In this document: piece by piece, positions 26,224 to 35,785 of the stretch
How the letters are laid out: the number at the start of each line of letters is the position of its first letter
Numbering within the stretch: the stretch's first letter is position 1
Origin: Prochlorococcus marinus subsp. marinus str. CCMP1375
GTDB lineage: Bacteria > Cyanobacteriota > Cyanobacteriia > PCC-6307 > Cyanobiaceae
Direction: 5' to 3'
Length of the DNA stretch: 64,000 bases
Assembly (NCBI RefSeq): GCF_000007925.1
Contig: NC_005042.1
Span: 372,001-436,000, forward strand
The notes under the pieces: generated by a model
Seen by the model: only the letters and a program-made list of their open reading frames with translations
Told to the model about the DNA's origin: nothing
Database searches by the model: none
Program-made: the position numbers and the translations under genes

Positions 26224-26280
26224 TAAGGTCCCCGTTCCGTGGCCTTATTGGGTCTGCGCCCTGAAGTATCAGGGTGAACG
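26224..26280 (-). ncRNA. Candidate Downstream-peptide (glutamine) riboswitch
   Basis: Read on the minus strand, P1 is CGUUC (26280-26276) with GAACG (26237-26233). It encloses a perfect hairpin CCCUGA-UACU-UCAGGG (26274-26259), the segment CGCAGACCC (26258-26250) and UAAGG (26247-26243). UAAGG can pair with CCUUA (26228-26224) beyond P1, giving an H-type pseudoknot just before the AGAGGA ribosome-binding site. This geometry, and the CGUUCACCC plus GGAACG elements, match what I remember of the glnA/Downstream-peptide class that binds L-glutamine and occurs in Prochlorococcus and Synechococcus upstream of short ORFs, exactly this context. The switching direction cannot be read from sequence. 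Confidence 0.75.
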
Positions 26281-26281
26281 T

Positions 26282-26303
26282 TTTTGTAGCAATCGCTACA
26301 AAA
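26282..26303 (-). promoter_or_regulatory. Perfect hairpin abutting the riboswitch 5' side
   Basis: TTTTGTAGC-GATT-GCTACAAAA on the minus strand, a perfect 9-base-pair stem with a 4-base loop, ends one base before the aptamer P1. It may stabilise the 5' end of the leader or stack on the aptamer. Whether it is transcribed is unknown. Confidence 0.5.
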
Positions 26304-26406
26304 TACATTTTGCAATCTTCGCTCTTTGAGAGGAGTTCAGATTGATACAAATCGAATTAAACTATAGATTTTGTTAATGTTTTCAGATCATTGCTTTAGG
26401 GTATAA

Positions 26407-26417
26407 GTAATTATTAC
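26407..26417. promoter_or_regulatory. Short palindrome in a divergent intergenic region
   Basis: GTAATTATTAC, an inverted repeat centred on T, lies between the riboswitch leader and the small membrane-protein gene on the plus strand. It is not a standard NtcA box. Weak evidence. Confidence 0.2.
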
Positions 26418-26490
26418 CTCTGACGCTCATTTTTTTCTAGTAGAAAATTGAGGTGGAGATTTTCTTTATTCTTTGAGAAATTAATTGAAG

Positions 26491-26748
26491 ATGAAAGCTT
26501 GTTTGTTTTTCCTTGGATCAGCAATTAGATGGATGGGAAGTGCTCCTAGTCGATTCCTGTATTTTCATTTATATCTTTTATGTGTTTACTTCTTCACATA
26601 TTTTGCCAAGTTAGGTTCACTAGAAGTTTATAGACTGATCTTCACTCTTGGAATATTAAGTCCTTTTTTGTTTGCAATATATAGGGGACTCCCTTTGGAT
26701 TGCCTGAATTTTGAGTCAGCACTTAAAAAGGAATTCCCTGAAGCTTAA
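26491..26748 (+). CDS. Small hypothetical membrane protein
   Basis: An 85-residue protein (ATG at 26491; a TTG two codons upstream is possible) with two to three hydrophobic segments: FFLGSAIRWMGSA, FLYFHLYLLCVYFFTYFAKL, and LIFTLGILSPFLFAIYRG. The C-terminus is short and hydrophilic (NFESALKKEFPEA). I do not recognise the family. It is divergent from the DUF4278 leader across about 190 bases and converges with the NifU-type gene 17 bases downstream. Confidence 0.6.
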   Translation: MKACLFFLGSAIRWMGSAPSRFLYFHLYLLCVYFFTYFAKLGSLEVYRLIFTLGILSPFLFAIYRGLPLDCLNFESALKKEFPEA

Positions 26749-26765
26749 ACTTATGATTTGATTAT

Positions 26766-27011
26766 TTAAAGCACTTGAATAACTTCGCTAACTTCGGGGA
26801 TCATTTCACATAGTTTTCTTTCTATGCCCATTTTTAGAGTCATAGTGCTACTGGGGCAGCTCCCGCAAGCCCCTTGCAATCTAACTTTTACGATAGGACC
26901 ATCAATTTCTACAATCTCTACGTTCCCACCATCAGCCATTAGAAATGGTCTTAATTCGTCTAATACTTTTTCAACATTCGCATGTGTAAGAGCCATTGTT
27001 TGATTTTCCAT
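26766..27011 (-). CDS. NifU C-terminal-type Fe-S scaffold protein
   Basis: An 81-residue protein consisting only of the NifU C-terminal domain, like plastid/cyanobacterial Cnf[21 protein letters not shown], then [20 protein letters not shown] with the CXXC cluster-binding motif, ending in VIQVL. It builds and donates [2Fe-2S]/[4Fe-4S] clusters, in cyanobacteria notably for photosystem I. ATG at 27011 ([10 protein letters not shown]) or 26996 (MALTHANV) can be the start. It is divergent from mqo across 68 bases. Confidence 0.94.
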   Translation of the reverse strand: MENQTMALTHANVEKVLDELRPFLMADGGNVEIVEIDGPIVKVRLQGACGSCPSSTMTLKMGIERKLCEMIPEVSEVIQVL

Positions 27012-27079
27012 AAGGATGTTTATTGTGTTTAATTAGGTCTAGCCTACTCATCTCTTGAACTAATAGGAAAAAAGGATTC

Positions 27080-28570
27080 GTGGTCTTATCTGATTCTCTA
27101 GCCTCTGATACTCGTTTTGACGCAGTATTAATAGGTGCTGGAATTATGAGCTCGACATTGGCTGTATTGCTTCATGAGTTAGACCCTGAAATGCGAATTT
27201 TGATTGTTGAAAGATTAGAAGCCCCAGCATTAGAAAGCAGCTCGGCTTTGAACAATGCTGGTACCGGACACGCTGCTAATTGTGAGTTTAACTATACGCC
27301 TTGTCACCCAGATGGAAGTATAAATATTCAGAAGGCATTAGTTATTAATAGTGCTTTTGAAAGAAGTTTGGAGTTTTGGGCTTCAATGACGGAACTGGGG
27401 AAATTGTCGCCAAAAACTTTTTTGAATTTGGTGCCACATATAAGCTTTGTGAACTGTGAAGAAGATGTTCTGTTTTTGCAGCAACGCTATAAAAAGCTCA
27501 GTGCTATTAATGCTTTTAGAGATATGGAGTGGAGTGCAGATAAAGAGGAATTGAGCGAATGGATCCCGTTAATAATGAATAATAGGAACCCTGATCAAAA
27601 AGTAGCAGCAACACGGGTTAAACGCGGAACAGATATAAACTTCGGAGCTCTTACATTGGCTTATCTGGAGACATTGCAAGAGTCTGGAGCTGTAGAACTA
27701 AAATTGTCTACCGAAGTTGTAGATATTTCTAGGCTTCAAGAAGAAACTTGGGAAATTTCTCTAGCCAACACTGCAGGAACCTATTGTGTTCAAGCACCAT
27801 TTCTTTTTCTTGGAGCTGGTGGGGGAGCATTGTCCTTATTACAGAATTCAGGAATAGAAGAAGGAAAAAAATATGGTGGGTTCCCAGTAAGTGGTCAATG
27901 GTTGGTGTGCAACGATTCAAAACTCGTAAAAATGCATCATGCAAAGGTTTACGGTAAAAGTGCAATAGGTGCTCCTCCAATGTCAGTTCCTCACTTGGAC
28001 ACTCGTTGGATCGGGACAGAAAGGTTTTTATTGTTTGGACCATTTGCAGGGTTTAATACTAAATTTTTAAAAAATGGATCAAATTGGGATTTTTTACGAT
28101 CAATTCAATTCTCAAACTTTGCTCCAATGATACAAACAGGTTTACGGAACTTTGATTTGATTAAATATCTGATTGGCCAACTTAAGCTTGATCACGATGA
28201 CAGAATTGCTGTGTTGAAAGACTTTTTCCCAGAGGCTAGATCGTCTAATTGGACATTATCTCTAGCTGGTCAGCGAGTTCAGATTATCAAGAAGACCTCT
28301 AAGGGGGGTGTCCTTAAGTTAGGAACAGAAGTTGTGACTTCATCAGATGGTTCCCTAGCAGCATTGTTAGGGGCCTCGCCAGGAGCGAGTACTGCCATAT
28401 CAATTATGTTGGAGGTATTACAACGCTGTTGGGGTAAGAAAATGTCAACAGATATTTGGCAGAAGAGATTAAGAGATTTACTGCCAAGCTTTGGCCAAGA
28501 TATTAATCATGACAAATCTTTGCTTGATAAACTTAGAAATCGAAGTGATTCTCTGCTTGGATTGAGATAA
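27080..28570 (+). CDS. mqo: Malate:quinone oxidoreductase
   Basis: Membrane-associated FAD enzyme oxidising malate to oxaloacetate with transfer to quinone. The FAD motif is [20 protein letters not shown] near the N-terminus, followed by [20 protein letters not shown], and further Mqo landmarks [19 protein letters not shown] and [18 protein letters not shown]. Length 496 is typical. The start is GTG at 27080 preceded by GGAAAAAAGGA. In a cyanobacterium with an incomplete classical TCA cycle, Mqo would link malate to the plastoquinone pool. It is followed by lepA after 71 bases. Confidence 0.95.
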
Positions 28571-28641
28571 GAGTTTTATGCAACTTTTCTTCTTGGCTAG
28601 GGTGCATATCATCCGAAACTCATCCCGTGAATTGAACGCAA

Positions 28642-30450
28642 ATGACTGATATACCTGTTGCTCGATTGAGAAATTTTTGCATAATTGCCCACATTGATCA
28701 TGGGAAGTCAACGTTGGCCGATCGACTCTTGCAAGAAACAGGAACAGTTTCTTCTAGAGATATGCAAGAGCAGTTTCTTGACAACATGGATCTAGAAAGG
28801 GAAAGAGGCATAACTATTAAGCTCCAAGCAGCGAGAATGAATTATTGCGCTAGTGATGGAGAGCAATATGTACTCAACTTAATTGATACGCCTGGTCATG
28901 TTGACTTTTCATATGAAGTGAGCAGGTCTTTGCAAGCATGTGAAGGCGCTTTACTAGTAGTTGATGCAAGTCAAGGAGTTGAGGCGCAAACCTTGGCTAA
29001 TGTTTATTTAGCGTTAGAAAATGATCTTGAAATAATTCCTGTATTAAACAAAGTTGATTTACCCGGTGCAGACTCTGAACGAATTAAGCAAGAAATTGAG
29101 TCGATAATTGGCTTAGATACCTCTACTGCAATTGAATGCTCTGCAAAAACCGGAATAGGCATCCCTGAAATCTTGCAGTCTGTAGTAGATCGCATCCCAC
29201 CACCTAAAGATTTGCTGAATGATCCTACAAAAGCTTTGATTTTTGATTCTTATTACGACTCTTACAGAGGAGTAATAGTCTATTTCCGTGTAATGACCGG
29301 TAGCATTTCCCGAAGAGACAAGATCCTTTTAATGGCTAGTAGAAAGAGTTATGAACTAGATGAAATAGGTATTATGTCACCTGATCAGAGAAAAGTTGAA
29401 GATCTTCATGCAGGAGAAGTCGGTTATTTATCAGCATCAATTAAAGCTGTCGCAGATGCTCGTGTTGGGGATACTATTACATTAGTTGATGACTCAGCAA
29501 GTGAGCCCTTGCCTGGATATACAGAAGCAAAGCCAATGGTATTTTGTGGATTGTTCCCAACAGATGCTGATCAATATCCAGATTTGAGAGAGGCTTTAGA
29601 CAAATTGCAACTGTCAGATGCTGCTTTGAAGTATGAGCCAGAAACAAGCAGTGCAATGGGGTTTGGATTTCGGTGTGGATTTCTTGGATTGCTTCATATG
29701 GAGATAGTGCAAGAAAGATTAGAACGCGAATATGACCTTGATTTAATAGTTACTGCTCCATCAGTTATTTATCAAGTTAATATGATTGGTGGAGAGACTT
29801 TGTTGATTGACAATCCTGCGACATTACCTGATCCACAAAAGCGTGAATCAATTGAAGAACCTTATGTTCGAATTGAAATTTATGCACCTAATGAATATAA
29901 CGGTACCTTAATGGGGCTATGTCAAGATCGTCGAGGTGATTTCGTTGATATGAAATTTATAACTACTGATCGAGTAACTCTTATATATGAGATTCCATTA
30001 GCAGAGGTTGTTACTGATTTCTTTGATCATATGAAGAGTAGAACTAAGGGCTATGCTTCTATGGAATATCATCTGATTGGATATCGTGAAAATGATTTGG
30101 TTCGCTTAGATGTATTAATAAATGCTGAAAGAGCAGACCCTTTAACAACTATTGTTCACCGGGAAAAAGCTTATGGGGTTGGGAGGGGATTGGTTGAAAA
30201 GTTGAAAGAACTTATTCCTAAGCAACAATTTAAGATACCTTTGCAAGCCTCGATAGGGAGTAGAATTATTGCAAGTGAAAGCATTAGTGCCTTGCGTAAA
30301 GATGTTTTAGCAAAATGTTATGGGGGGGATATTTCACGCAAGAAAAAATTACTTAAGAAGCAGGCTAAAGGTAAGAAAAGAATGAAATCAATGGGTAAAG
30401 TGGATGTCCCTCAGGAGGCTTTCATGGCAGTACTTAAATTAAATCAATAG
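28642..30450 (+). CDS. lepA: Elongation factor 4 (LepA)
   Basis: Translational GTPase acting on ribosomes at initiation and under ionic stress. 602 residues; the G domain has [15 protein letters not shown], the switch region [25 protein letters not shown] and NKVDLPGAD; then EF-G-like domains and the unique C-terminal domain with [19 protein letters not shown] and [19 protein letters not shown] (in two parts). The ATG at 28642 gives [21 protein letters not shown]. Followed by a 57-base gap to a minus-strand microprotein gene. Confidence 0.97.
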   Translation: MTDIPVARLRNFCIIAHIDHGKSTLADRLLQETGTVSSRDMQEQFLDNMDLERERGITIKLQAARMNYCASDGEQYVLNLIDTPGHVDFSYEVSRSLQACEGALLVVDASQGVEAQTLANVYLALENDLEIIPVLNKVDLPGADSERIKQEIESIIGLDTSTAIECSAKTGIGIPEILQSVVDRIPPPKDLLNDPTKALIFDSYYDSYRGVIVYFRVMTGSISRRDKILLMASRKSYELDEIGIMSPDQRKVEDLHAGEVGYLSASIKAVADARVGDTITLVDDSASEPLPGYTEAKPMVFCGLFPTDADQYPDLREALDKLQLSDAALKYEPETSSAMGFGFRCGFLGLLHMEIVQERLEREYDLDLIVTAPSVIYQVNMIGGETLLIDNPATLPDPQKRESIEEPYVRIEIYAPNEYNGTLMGLCQDRRGDFVDMKFITTDRVTLIYEIPLAEVVTDFFDHMKSRTKGYASMEYHLIGYRENDLVRLDVLINAERADPLTTIVHREKAYGVGRGLVEKLKELIPKQQFKIPLQASIGSRIIASESISALRKDVLAKCYGGDISRKKKLLKKQAKGKKRMKSMGKVDVPQEAFMAVLKLNQ

Positions 30451-30506
30451 GAAATTGATATTTATAGTAAAAATTCAATCAGAAACAACTTTTTTTACTT
30501 CTAGAG

Positions 30507-30674
30507 CTAATTTCTCATTGAACTTAGTAAGATGGTTGGTGAAGATTGAATGAATTTGCTTTGATCGGATTCTTGATTCCTTGAAATATTTGTCCAAATC
30601 AGACCAGCAATTATTACTATTGCAATTGTTATAGTTAACTCCCCAACAGTCAGACCTTGATCTTGCGAGTTCAT
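30507..30674 (-). CDS. Prepilin-like 55-residue membrane protein
   Basis: A 55-residue ORF starting ATG at 30674. Residues 1-7 (MNSQDQG) resemble a short prepilin leader ending in Gly; then LTVGELTITIAIVIIAGLIW is a hydrophobic helix with Glu at +5 after the Gly, as in class III (type IVa) prepilins cleaved by PilD. The remaining 30 residues are polar. It could equally be a small single-pass membrane protein. It lies between lepA and the peptide permease on the opposite strand, and the ATG is not preceded by a strong Shine-Dalgarno. Coding status is inferred from composition and the motif only. Confidence 0.5.
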   Translation of the reverse strand: MNSQDQGLTVGELTITIAIVIIAGLIWTNISRNQESDQSKFIQSSPTILLSSMRN

Positions 30675-30760
30675 GTTGATTCTATTTATTTACATATATT
30701 TAAGCGCTTGTGCATAAATTTTCTACCTTTTATTATGAATTTTATAGCTGAGTTTTTCTT

Positions 30761-31630
30761 TTGAAATATCTTTCTGCTTTTGGACTTCTAGAGACGAGGA
30801 AACTCTCTAGTAAAATGGCTCGCTGGGGAATTGTCTTACTAGGGCTTTACTTGATTGCTGCTTTTTTAACCCCTGTATTGGTTGGTTTAGGGTTTTTGCC
30901 TGATGGACAAATGGGCCTAGATAGCCCCATGTATTCCTCTCCATCTTGGGGACATTGGTGTGGAACTGATCGACTAGGCAGAGATGTTTGTGTGCGGACT
31001 TTGCAAGGAACGAATGTGGCACTCCAAGTTGTTCTTTTAGCAGTTGGTTTTGCTGTTCTTATTGGTGTGCCTATAGGTATTCTTAGCGCTTATATGGGTG
31101 GTTTTGTCGACAGAATAATGGTTTTGATAATGGAAACACTTTATACAGTTCCTGTTTTGTTGCTTTCAGTTGTTATTGCGTTCCTTTTGGGGAGGGGGAT
31201 TCTGAATGCAGCAATTGCGTTATGCGTTGTATATATACCTCAATATTTTCGTGTTGTTAGGAATCAGACTATGCAAGTTAAAACGGAACTTTATATTGAA
31301 GCGGCAAGATCAATGGGAGCTGGCCCTCTTTGGATAATGAGAAGGTATCTTTTTAAAAATGTAATTACTTCTGTGCCTGTTCTTCTAACACTAAATGCTG
31401 CTGATGCAGTTTTAGTGTTAGGAGGACTTGGCTTTCTAGGACTTGGCTTGCCTGAAACTATTCCGGAATGGGGGAGTGATTTAAATATGGCTTTAGATGC
31501 TGTTCCAATAGGCATTTGGTGGACAGCACTATTCCCTGGAATTGCTATGTTTGGCTTAGTTCTTTCACTTTCTTTACTGGGAGAAGCTCTTGAAGATTTC
31601 ATCAGTGGAAATGAACTTGTTAAAGAATAA
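30761..31630 (+). CDS. ABC transporter permease, peptide/nickel (DppC) type
   Basis: Inner-membrane permease of the binding-protein-dependent family, 289 residues. It has an N-terminal TM (WGIVLLGLYLIAAFLTPVLV), the DppC-type periplasmic segment HWCGTDRLGRDVCVRTLQG, five further TM spans, and the cytoplasmic EAA loop EAARSMGAGPLWIMRRY that contacts the ATPase. The likely substrate is oligopeptides or a metal, not determinable here; no partner genes are adjacent, which is normal in this group. The start is TTG at 30761, or ATG at 30815 (MARWGIVLL). It converges with trmH. Confidence 0.85.
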   Translation: MKYLSAFGLLETRKLSSKMARWGIVLLGLYLIAAFLTPVLVGLGFLPDGQMGLDSPMYSSPSWGHWCGTDRLGRDVCVRTLQGTNVALQVVLLAVGFAVLIGVPIGILSAYMGGFVDRIMVLIMETLYTVPVLLLSVVIAFLLGRGILNAAIALCVVYIPQYFRVVRNQTMQVKTELYIEAARSMGAGPLWIMRRYLFKNVITSVPVLLTLNAADAVLVLGGLGFLGLGLPETIPEWGSDLNMALDAVPIGIWWTALFPGIAMFGLVLSLSLLGEALEDFISGNELVKE

Positions 31631-31670
31631 TTGTCTTACTGAAATTCAATTCTTTTAGTCTGAGCTCTAG

Positions 31671-32360
31671 TTAATACCGTAGTTTTATTGTTCTTGGAAG
31701 ATTCTCTAGAATCTCTCCTTTTGAACCTAGCTTTGGATATTCACGCCCTTGATCCTTACACCAATTTGCTACTTCAGGGTAAGACCATTCGAACAAGGTT
31801 TTGTTATATAGGTCCGTGTTAAGCCCCTCTCCAGAGTTGGGTGATATCCCGACTTTTTCGCGCTGTCTTAATGCTTCAAAAAGGAGTGTTGCTGAAGCTA
31901 CTGAGACATTTAAAGACTGCACCATCCCTCTCATAGGTATAAAAATAGATTCATCGACAAGACTTGTAGCCAACTGACTGAGCCCCCATTTTTCTGCCCC
32001 CAATACAAACGCTGTCGGGCCTTTGTAATCAAAAAGACGATAGTCTTTAGCCTGTTCATTGAGATTGGTACCATATATCTTAAACCCCTCTCCTTTAAGC
32101 GATTTTATTGCGACTTCAATATTTGGGTGTTTTACAAGTTTGACCCATTTTTGGCTGCCCTGAGCCGTACTGTTAAAAGTTGGTATTTTGCTTTGCTTGA
32201 AAACTGCATGTGCTTGTAATATCCCAATAGCATCACAAGTTCGAAGAATAGCGGAAAGGTTATGAGGCTTCTCTACTTCTTCAGCAAGGACGGTTAAATT
32301 GGACATCCTCCGATTAAGAACAGACTTGATGCGGTCAAATCGACGTGGCAAGAGAGGCAT
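31671..32360 (-). CDS. trmH: tRNA (guanosine-18-2'-O)-methyltransferase TrmH
   Basis: SPOUT-superfamily enzyme methylating the ribose of G18 in the tRNA D-loop. 229 residues with MPLLPRRFDRIKSVLNRRM, the invariant arginine in NLSAILRTCDAIGI, FVLGAEKWGLSQLA, and the knot-forming MVQSLNVSVASATLLFEALRQ. ATG at 32360. It stands alone, convergent with the permease gene and divergent from rsmB across 249 bases. Confidence 0.93.
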   Translation of the reverse strand: MPLLPRRFDRIKSVLNRRMSNLTVLAEEVEKPHNLSAILRTCDAIGILQAHAVFKQSKIPTFNSTAQGSQKWVKLVKHPNIEVAIKSLKGEGFKIYGTNLNEQAKDYRLFDYKGPTAFVLGAEKWGLSQLATSLVDESIFIPMRGMVQSLNVSVASATLLFEALRQREKVGISPNSGEGLNTDLYNKTLFEWSYPEVANWCKDQGREYPKLGSKGEILENLPRTIKLRY

Positions 32361-32609
32361 AGAAATAAAAAATAATTTAAGAAGATGTAGGTGTTGTGAA
32401 TCACAAAATTCTTTTAATAGCCTATAACTACTTTTGCAATCTATGTGGAATTGTTGATTAGCTTTAAAAGCGAAGATGTTTTTGTTTCGAAGGATTTATA
32501 TTTTATCAGCTTTTTAATTACTTGAGATGAGACTTTGTTGATAGCTGCTTTAAAATTAAGTTGTTAAATTGAATTTTCTTAAAGGAGTAAAAGAATTATT
32601 TCAGAACTG

Positions 32610-33926
32610 TTGTTAAAAAAAGGATTACTTTCCAGGCTTGCAGCCTGGGAAATTCTTCAGACTGTTGGTAGAGGAGCTTATTCTGATATCGCAATAGATC
32701 ATTCATTCCGGAAATATAGTTTGAGTATTGCTGATAGAGCACTGGCGACTGAATTGGCGTGTGGTGCTATTCGTCAACGTCTTGTTTTGGATTGTTGGAT
32801 TGATTGTTTAGCAAAGGTGTCAGCAGAGAAACAACCACCATTGCTAAGGTGGCTGCTTCATGTCGGCCTTTATCAGATATTTTATATGGATCGAATCCCC
32901 GTCTCGGCAGCAGTTAATACAACTGTGGAGTTGGCAAAAAAAAAGAATTTAAAGTCTCTTGCTCCTGTAGTTAATGCAATTTTAAGAGAAGCAATTAGAG
33001 CTCGTGATCTTGGTAAAGAATTACCTGGGTTAATTGAGCCGCAAGATCGTCTTTCGCTAAAACATTCAATACCAACTTGGTTGGCATACGAATTGATTGA
33101 GTGGAAAGGAGAAAAAGGGGCTGAGATTATTGCAAAGGCTTTTAATCAGGCTCCTGCAATTGATTTGAGAGTCAATTCTAAGCGTTCGAGTGTTAAGAGT
33201 TTAAGGCAGAAATTTCAAGATTCTGGGATAGAAAGCAAGCTTATAGAGACCTGTCCTTATGGATTAACTGTCACATCCGGTGCCGGAGACTTGCGTCAGT
33301 GGCCTGGTTATGAGCAAGGGGAATGGTCAGTTCAAGACAGGTCTGCACAGTGGGTAGTCCCTCTCTTAGAGCCAAGATCAGGAGAGGTGGTTCTGGATGC
33401 TTGCTCAGCTCCAGGAGGGAAAACAACTCATTTAGCAGAATTGATGAATGATATTGGTGAAATTTGGGCTGTCGATCGATCTCCAAAACGTCTGCAGAAA
33501 GTTTCTTTAAATGCAGCTCGTCTTGGACATCATTGCATAAAGTTCTTATCTGCTGATGCTACGAATCTGATAGAACTAAAGCCTTCTTGGAAGGGATATT
33601 TTAATAAGATCTTATTGGATGTTCCTTGTTCAGGGTTGGGGACATTAGCGAGGAATCCTGATGCTCGATGGAGGATGTCACCTTCTCAAATAGAAGGATT
33701 AATACAACTTCAATTCAATCTTTTGGAAGGAATCCTTCCATTACTTAAACCAGGAGGAAGGATCGTCTACTCAACTTGTACTATTCATCCGGATGAAAAT
33801 TTTAGACAAATTGAGAAATTTGTTTCTATGCATCAGCCGCTAAACCTTGAGAGGCAAAAACAAATATGGCCTGGGGATGCTCAAGGCGGAGATGGTTTTT
33901 ATGCAGCAATTATTGATTCGGGTTAG
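32610..33926 (+). CDS. rsmB: 16S rRNA (cytosine-967-C5)-methyltransferase
   Basis: SAM-dependent rRNA methyltransferase. The N-terminal NusB-like domain (residues 1-150) has AAWEILQTVGRGAYSDIA; the C-terminal catalytic domain shows DACSAPGGKTTHLAELM, DVPCSGLGTLARNPDARWR with the catalytic cysteine, and YSTCTIHPDEN. 438 residues from the TTG at 32610. The clear AAAGGAG lies 22 bases upstream of it, which is too far for that TTG; the frame is open back to 32583, so the true start may be a non-AUG codon near 32595. Confidence 0.93.
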   Translation: MLKKGLLSRLAAWEILQTVGRGAYSDIAIDHSFRKYSLSIADRALATELACGAIRQRLVLDCWIDCLAKVSAEKQPPLLRWLLHVGLYQIFYMDRIPVSAAVNTTVELAKKKNLKSLAPVVNAILREAIRARDLGKELPGLIEPQDRLSLKHSIPTWLAYELIEWKGEKGAEIIAKAFNQAPAIDLRVNSKRSSVKSLRQKFQDSGIESKLIETCPYGLTVTSGAGDLRQWPGYEQGEWSVQDRSAQWVVPLLEPRSGEVVLDACSAPGGKTTHLAELMNDIGEIWAVDRSPKRLQKVSLNAARLGHHCIKFLSADATNLIELKPSWKGYFNKILLDVPCSGLGTLARNPDARWRMSPSQIEGLIQLQFNLLEGILPLLKPGGRIVYSTCTIHPDENFRQIEKFVSMHQPLNLERQKQIWPGDAQGGDGFYAAIIDSG

Positions 33927-33967
33927 CCTTTAAAATAACTATGTCATTGGAGACCAGTTTTGGTGAC

Positions 33968-35785
33968 TTAGGGGGAAGATGGCCTTTCAGGAAAATCTGA
34001 CAATAATAAGTCTTTATCTATTCCTTTCATGAATTTCTTCCAAGCGAGTGCTGCATCCCCACTACTACCTTTTATTTCTTCGTTGTCATCTTTGCCAAAC
34101 CAAATGCCAGTTGTGAGTTGTGGAACTGAGCCAATAAACCAAAGGTCTCGAGCCCCTTCAGAAGTTCCAGTTTTTCCTGCAACTTCTCGACCTTCCATCG
34201 AGGCAGCAAACCCTGAGCCTTCCGAAACAACTTTTTTTAACATCCAGTTCATTGTGTCAGCTACGTCGACATCTAATGCTCTAGTCCCCTTATTGTTATT
34301 AGCTCTCTGACTCCATATAACTTTATTGTCAGGTCCTCTTATCTCTTTAATAGGGGATGGCTTATGATAAACACCTCTGTTTGTAATGCCCGCATAAGCT
34401 GCAGTCATGTTAAGCACTGTCTCTTCATATGCCCCTATTGCTAAAGGGTAATAATGACCAAGTTTTCTTTCATTTCCTACACCTAGTCTATTAGCAATAG
34501 ATATTACTTTCTTAAACCCTACTTTTGATAGTAGATCGACAGCTATAGTGTTCAAAGAATTTGAGAATGAATTGACTAGCGATATCTCCCCAAAGTACTT
34601 ATTACCAAAGTTCTTTGGACAATACCCATACCAGCATCTTGGGGTGTCAAAAAGAATGTCTTCTGGCTTGTAGCCCTCGCTGATAGCAGCTGAATATGGG
34701 AATACTTTAAAAGTGGAGCCAGGGGACCTAAGTGCTTGAGTCGCTCTATTAAATTGATTCTTGTTATAATTTTTTCCTCCTATAAGAACTCTAATTAGTC
34801 CAGTGCTTGGTTCAATAGAGACGATTGCACCTTCCGCGTTATCTGGGCTTTGAGTTTTAGTTATTTCTCGAGCTTTTGATTGCCAATCAAGAATAATACT
34901 AGTGTAAATCTTAAGACCACCAATCTCCATTTGCTCTTTTGACAACAGATGAGGGAGCTTTTGCTCTACGTAGCTTGTGAAAAAAGGAGCTTTACTCTTT
35001 ATAAATTTTGGAGCAGCAGGTTTTAGATTTAGTGGACTACTTAAAGCTGTTAATAATTCTGAATCCGAGATGAAATTTTCAAGCCTCATTTTTTTAAGGA
35101 CAATATCTCTACGCTTTAGGGCTAAATTGGTGTTCACTAGAGGTGAATATAATGAGGGTGCAGGAGCTAATCCTGCTATTAGAGCGGCTTCTTCAAGGGT
35201 TAACTCGCTAGGGTCTTTTTGAAAGTACACCCACGCTGCATCTGAGATTCCATATGCACTAGACCCTAAGTAGACATTATTTAAATATTGCTCGATTATT
35301 TCTTCTTTAGTTAAATTTCTTTCTAGCTTGAATGCCAGAGCAATTTCTTTAAGTTTTCGAGTTATAGTTCTATCTTGATTGAGGAAGATTATTCTTGCCA
35401 ATTGCTGTGTAATTGTGCTGCCTCCTTCAACTAATGACTTCTCATTGATATTTGCCATTAATGCTCTACTAATACTCCAAAAATCAACACCTTCATGTTT
35501 GTAGAAACGCCTATCTTCTGCTGAAATAAATGCGTCTTTGACAATTTGTGGCATTGCTCCTGAGGTCATTTTCTCACGAGTAACTGGCCCTCTCTTCTGA
35601 ATTATTTCTCCTTTTGATGAAAAGAACTCAATAGTTCTAGGACGACTAAAGACATTTACTTTATTTGAAGGTGGTAGAAAAGAATCAATGGATTTACTTA
35701 TGAACCCTTCAGATATTGCTGTGAGTGAACCTATGGCTAGTGTGCCTGTTGTTATGAACAGCCAATTTCGAAATTCAACATTCAC
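33968..35785 (-). CDS. Class A penicillin-binding protein (PBP1A type)
   Basis: Bifunctional peptidoglycan glycosyltransferase and DD-transpeptidase. A TM anchor is at about residues 8-28. The GT51 domain has SAEDRRFYKHEGVDFWS, GGSTITQQLARIIFLNQ and LEEAALIAGLAPAPSLYSP. The transpeptidase has the SXXK serine in GSTFKVFPYSA, SXN as SNSLN, and KTGTSEGARDLWF. 605 residues, at the short end for PBP1A and without OB-domain insertions. The start is GTG at 35785, overlapping the chlG stop by one base, so translation may be coupled. Confidence 0.93.
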   Translation of the reverse strand: MNVEFRNWLFITTGTLAIGSLTAISEGFISKSIDSFLPPSNKVNVFSRPRTIEFFSSKGEIIQKRGPVTREKMTSGAMPQIVKDAFISAEDRRFYKHEGVDFWSISRALMANINEKSLVEGGSTITQQLARIIFLNQDRTITRKLKEIALAFKLERNLTKEEIIEQYLNNVYLGSSAYGISDAAWVYFQKDPSELTLEEAALIAGLAPAPSLYSPLVNTNLALKRRDIVLKKMRLENFISDSELLTALSSPLNLKPAAPKFIKSKAPFFTSYVEQKLPHLLSKEQMEIGGLKIYTSIILDWQSKAREITKTQSPDNAEGAIVSIEPSTGLIRVLIGGKNYNKNQFNRATQALRSPGSTFKVFPYSAAISEGYKPEDILFDTPRCWYGYCPKNFGNKYFGEISLVNSFSNSLNTIAVDLLSKVGFKKVISIANRLGVGNERKLGHYYPLAIGAYEETVLNMTAAYAGITNRGVYHKPSPIKEIRGPDNKVIWSQRANNNKGTRALDVDVADTMNWMLKKVVSEGSGFAASMEGREVAGKTGTSEGARDLWFIGSVPQLTTGIWFGKDDNEEIKGSSGDAALAWKKFMKGIDKDLLLSDFPERPSSP

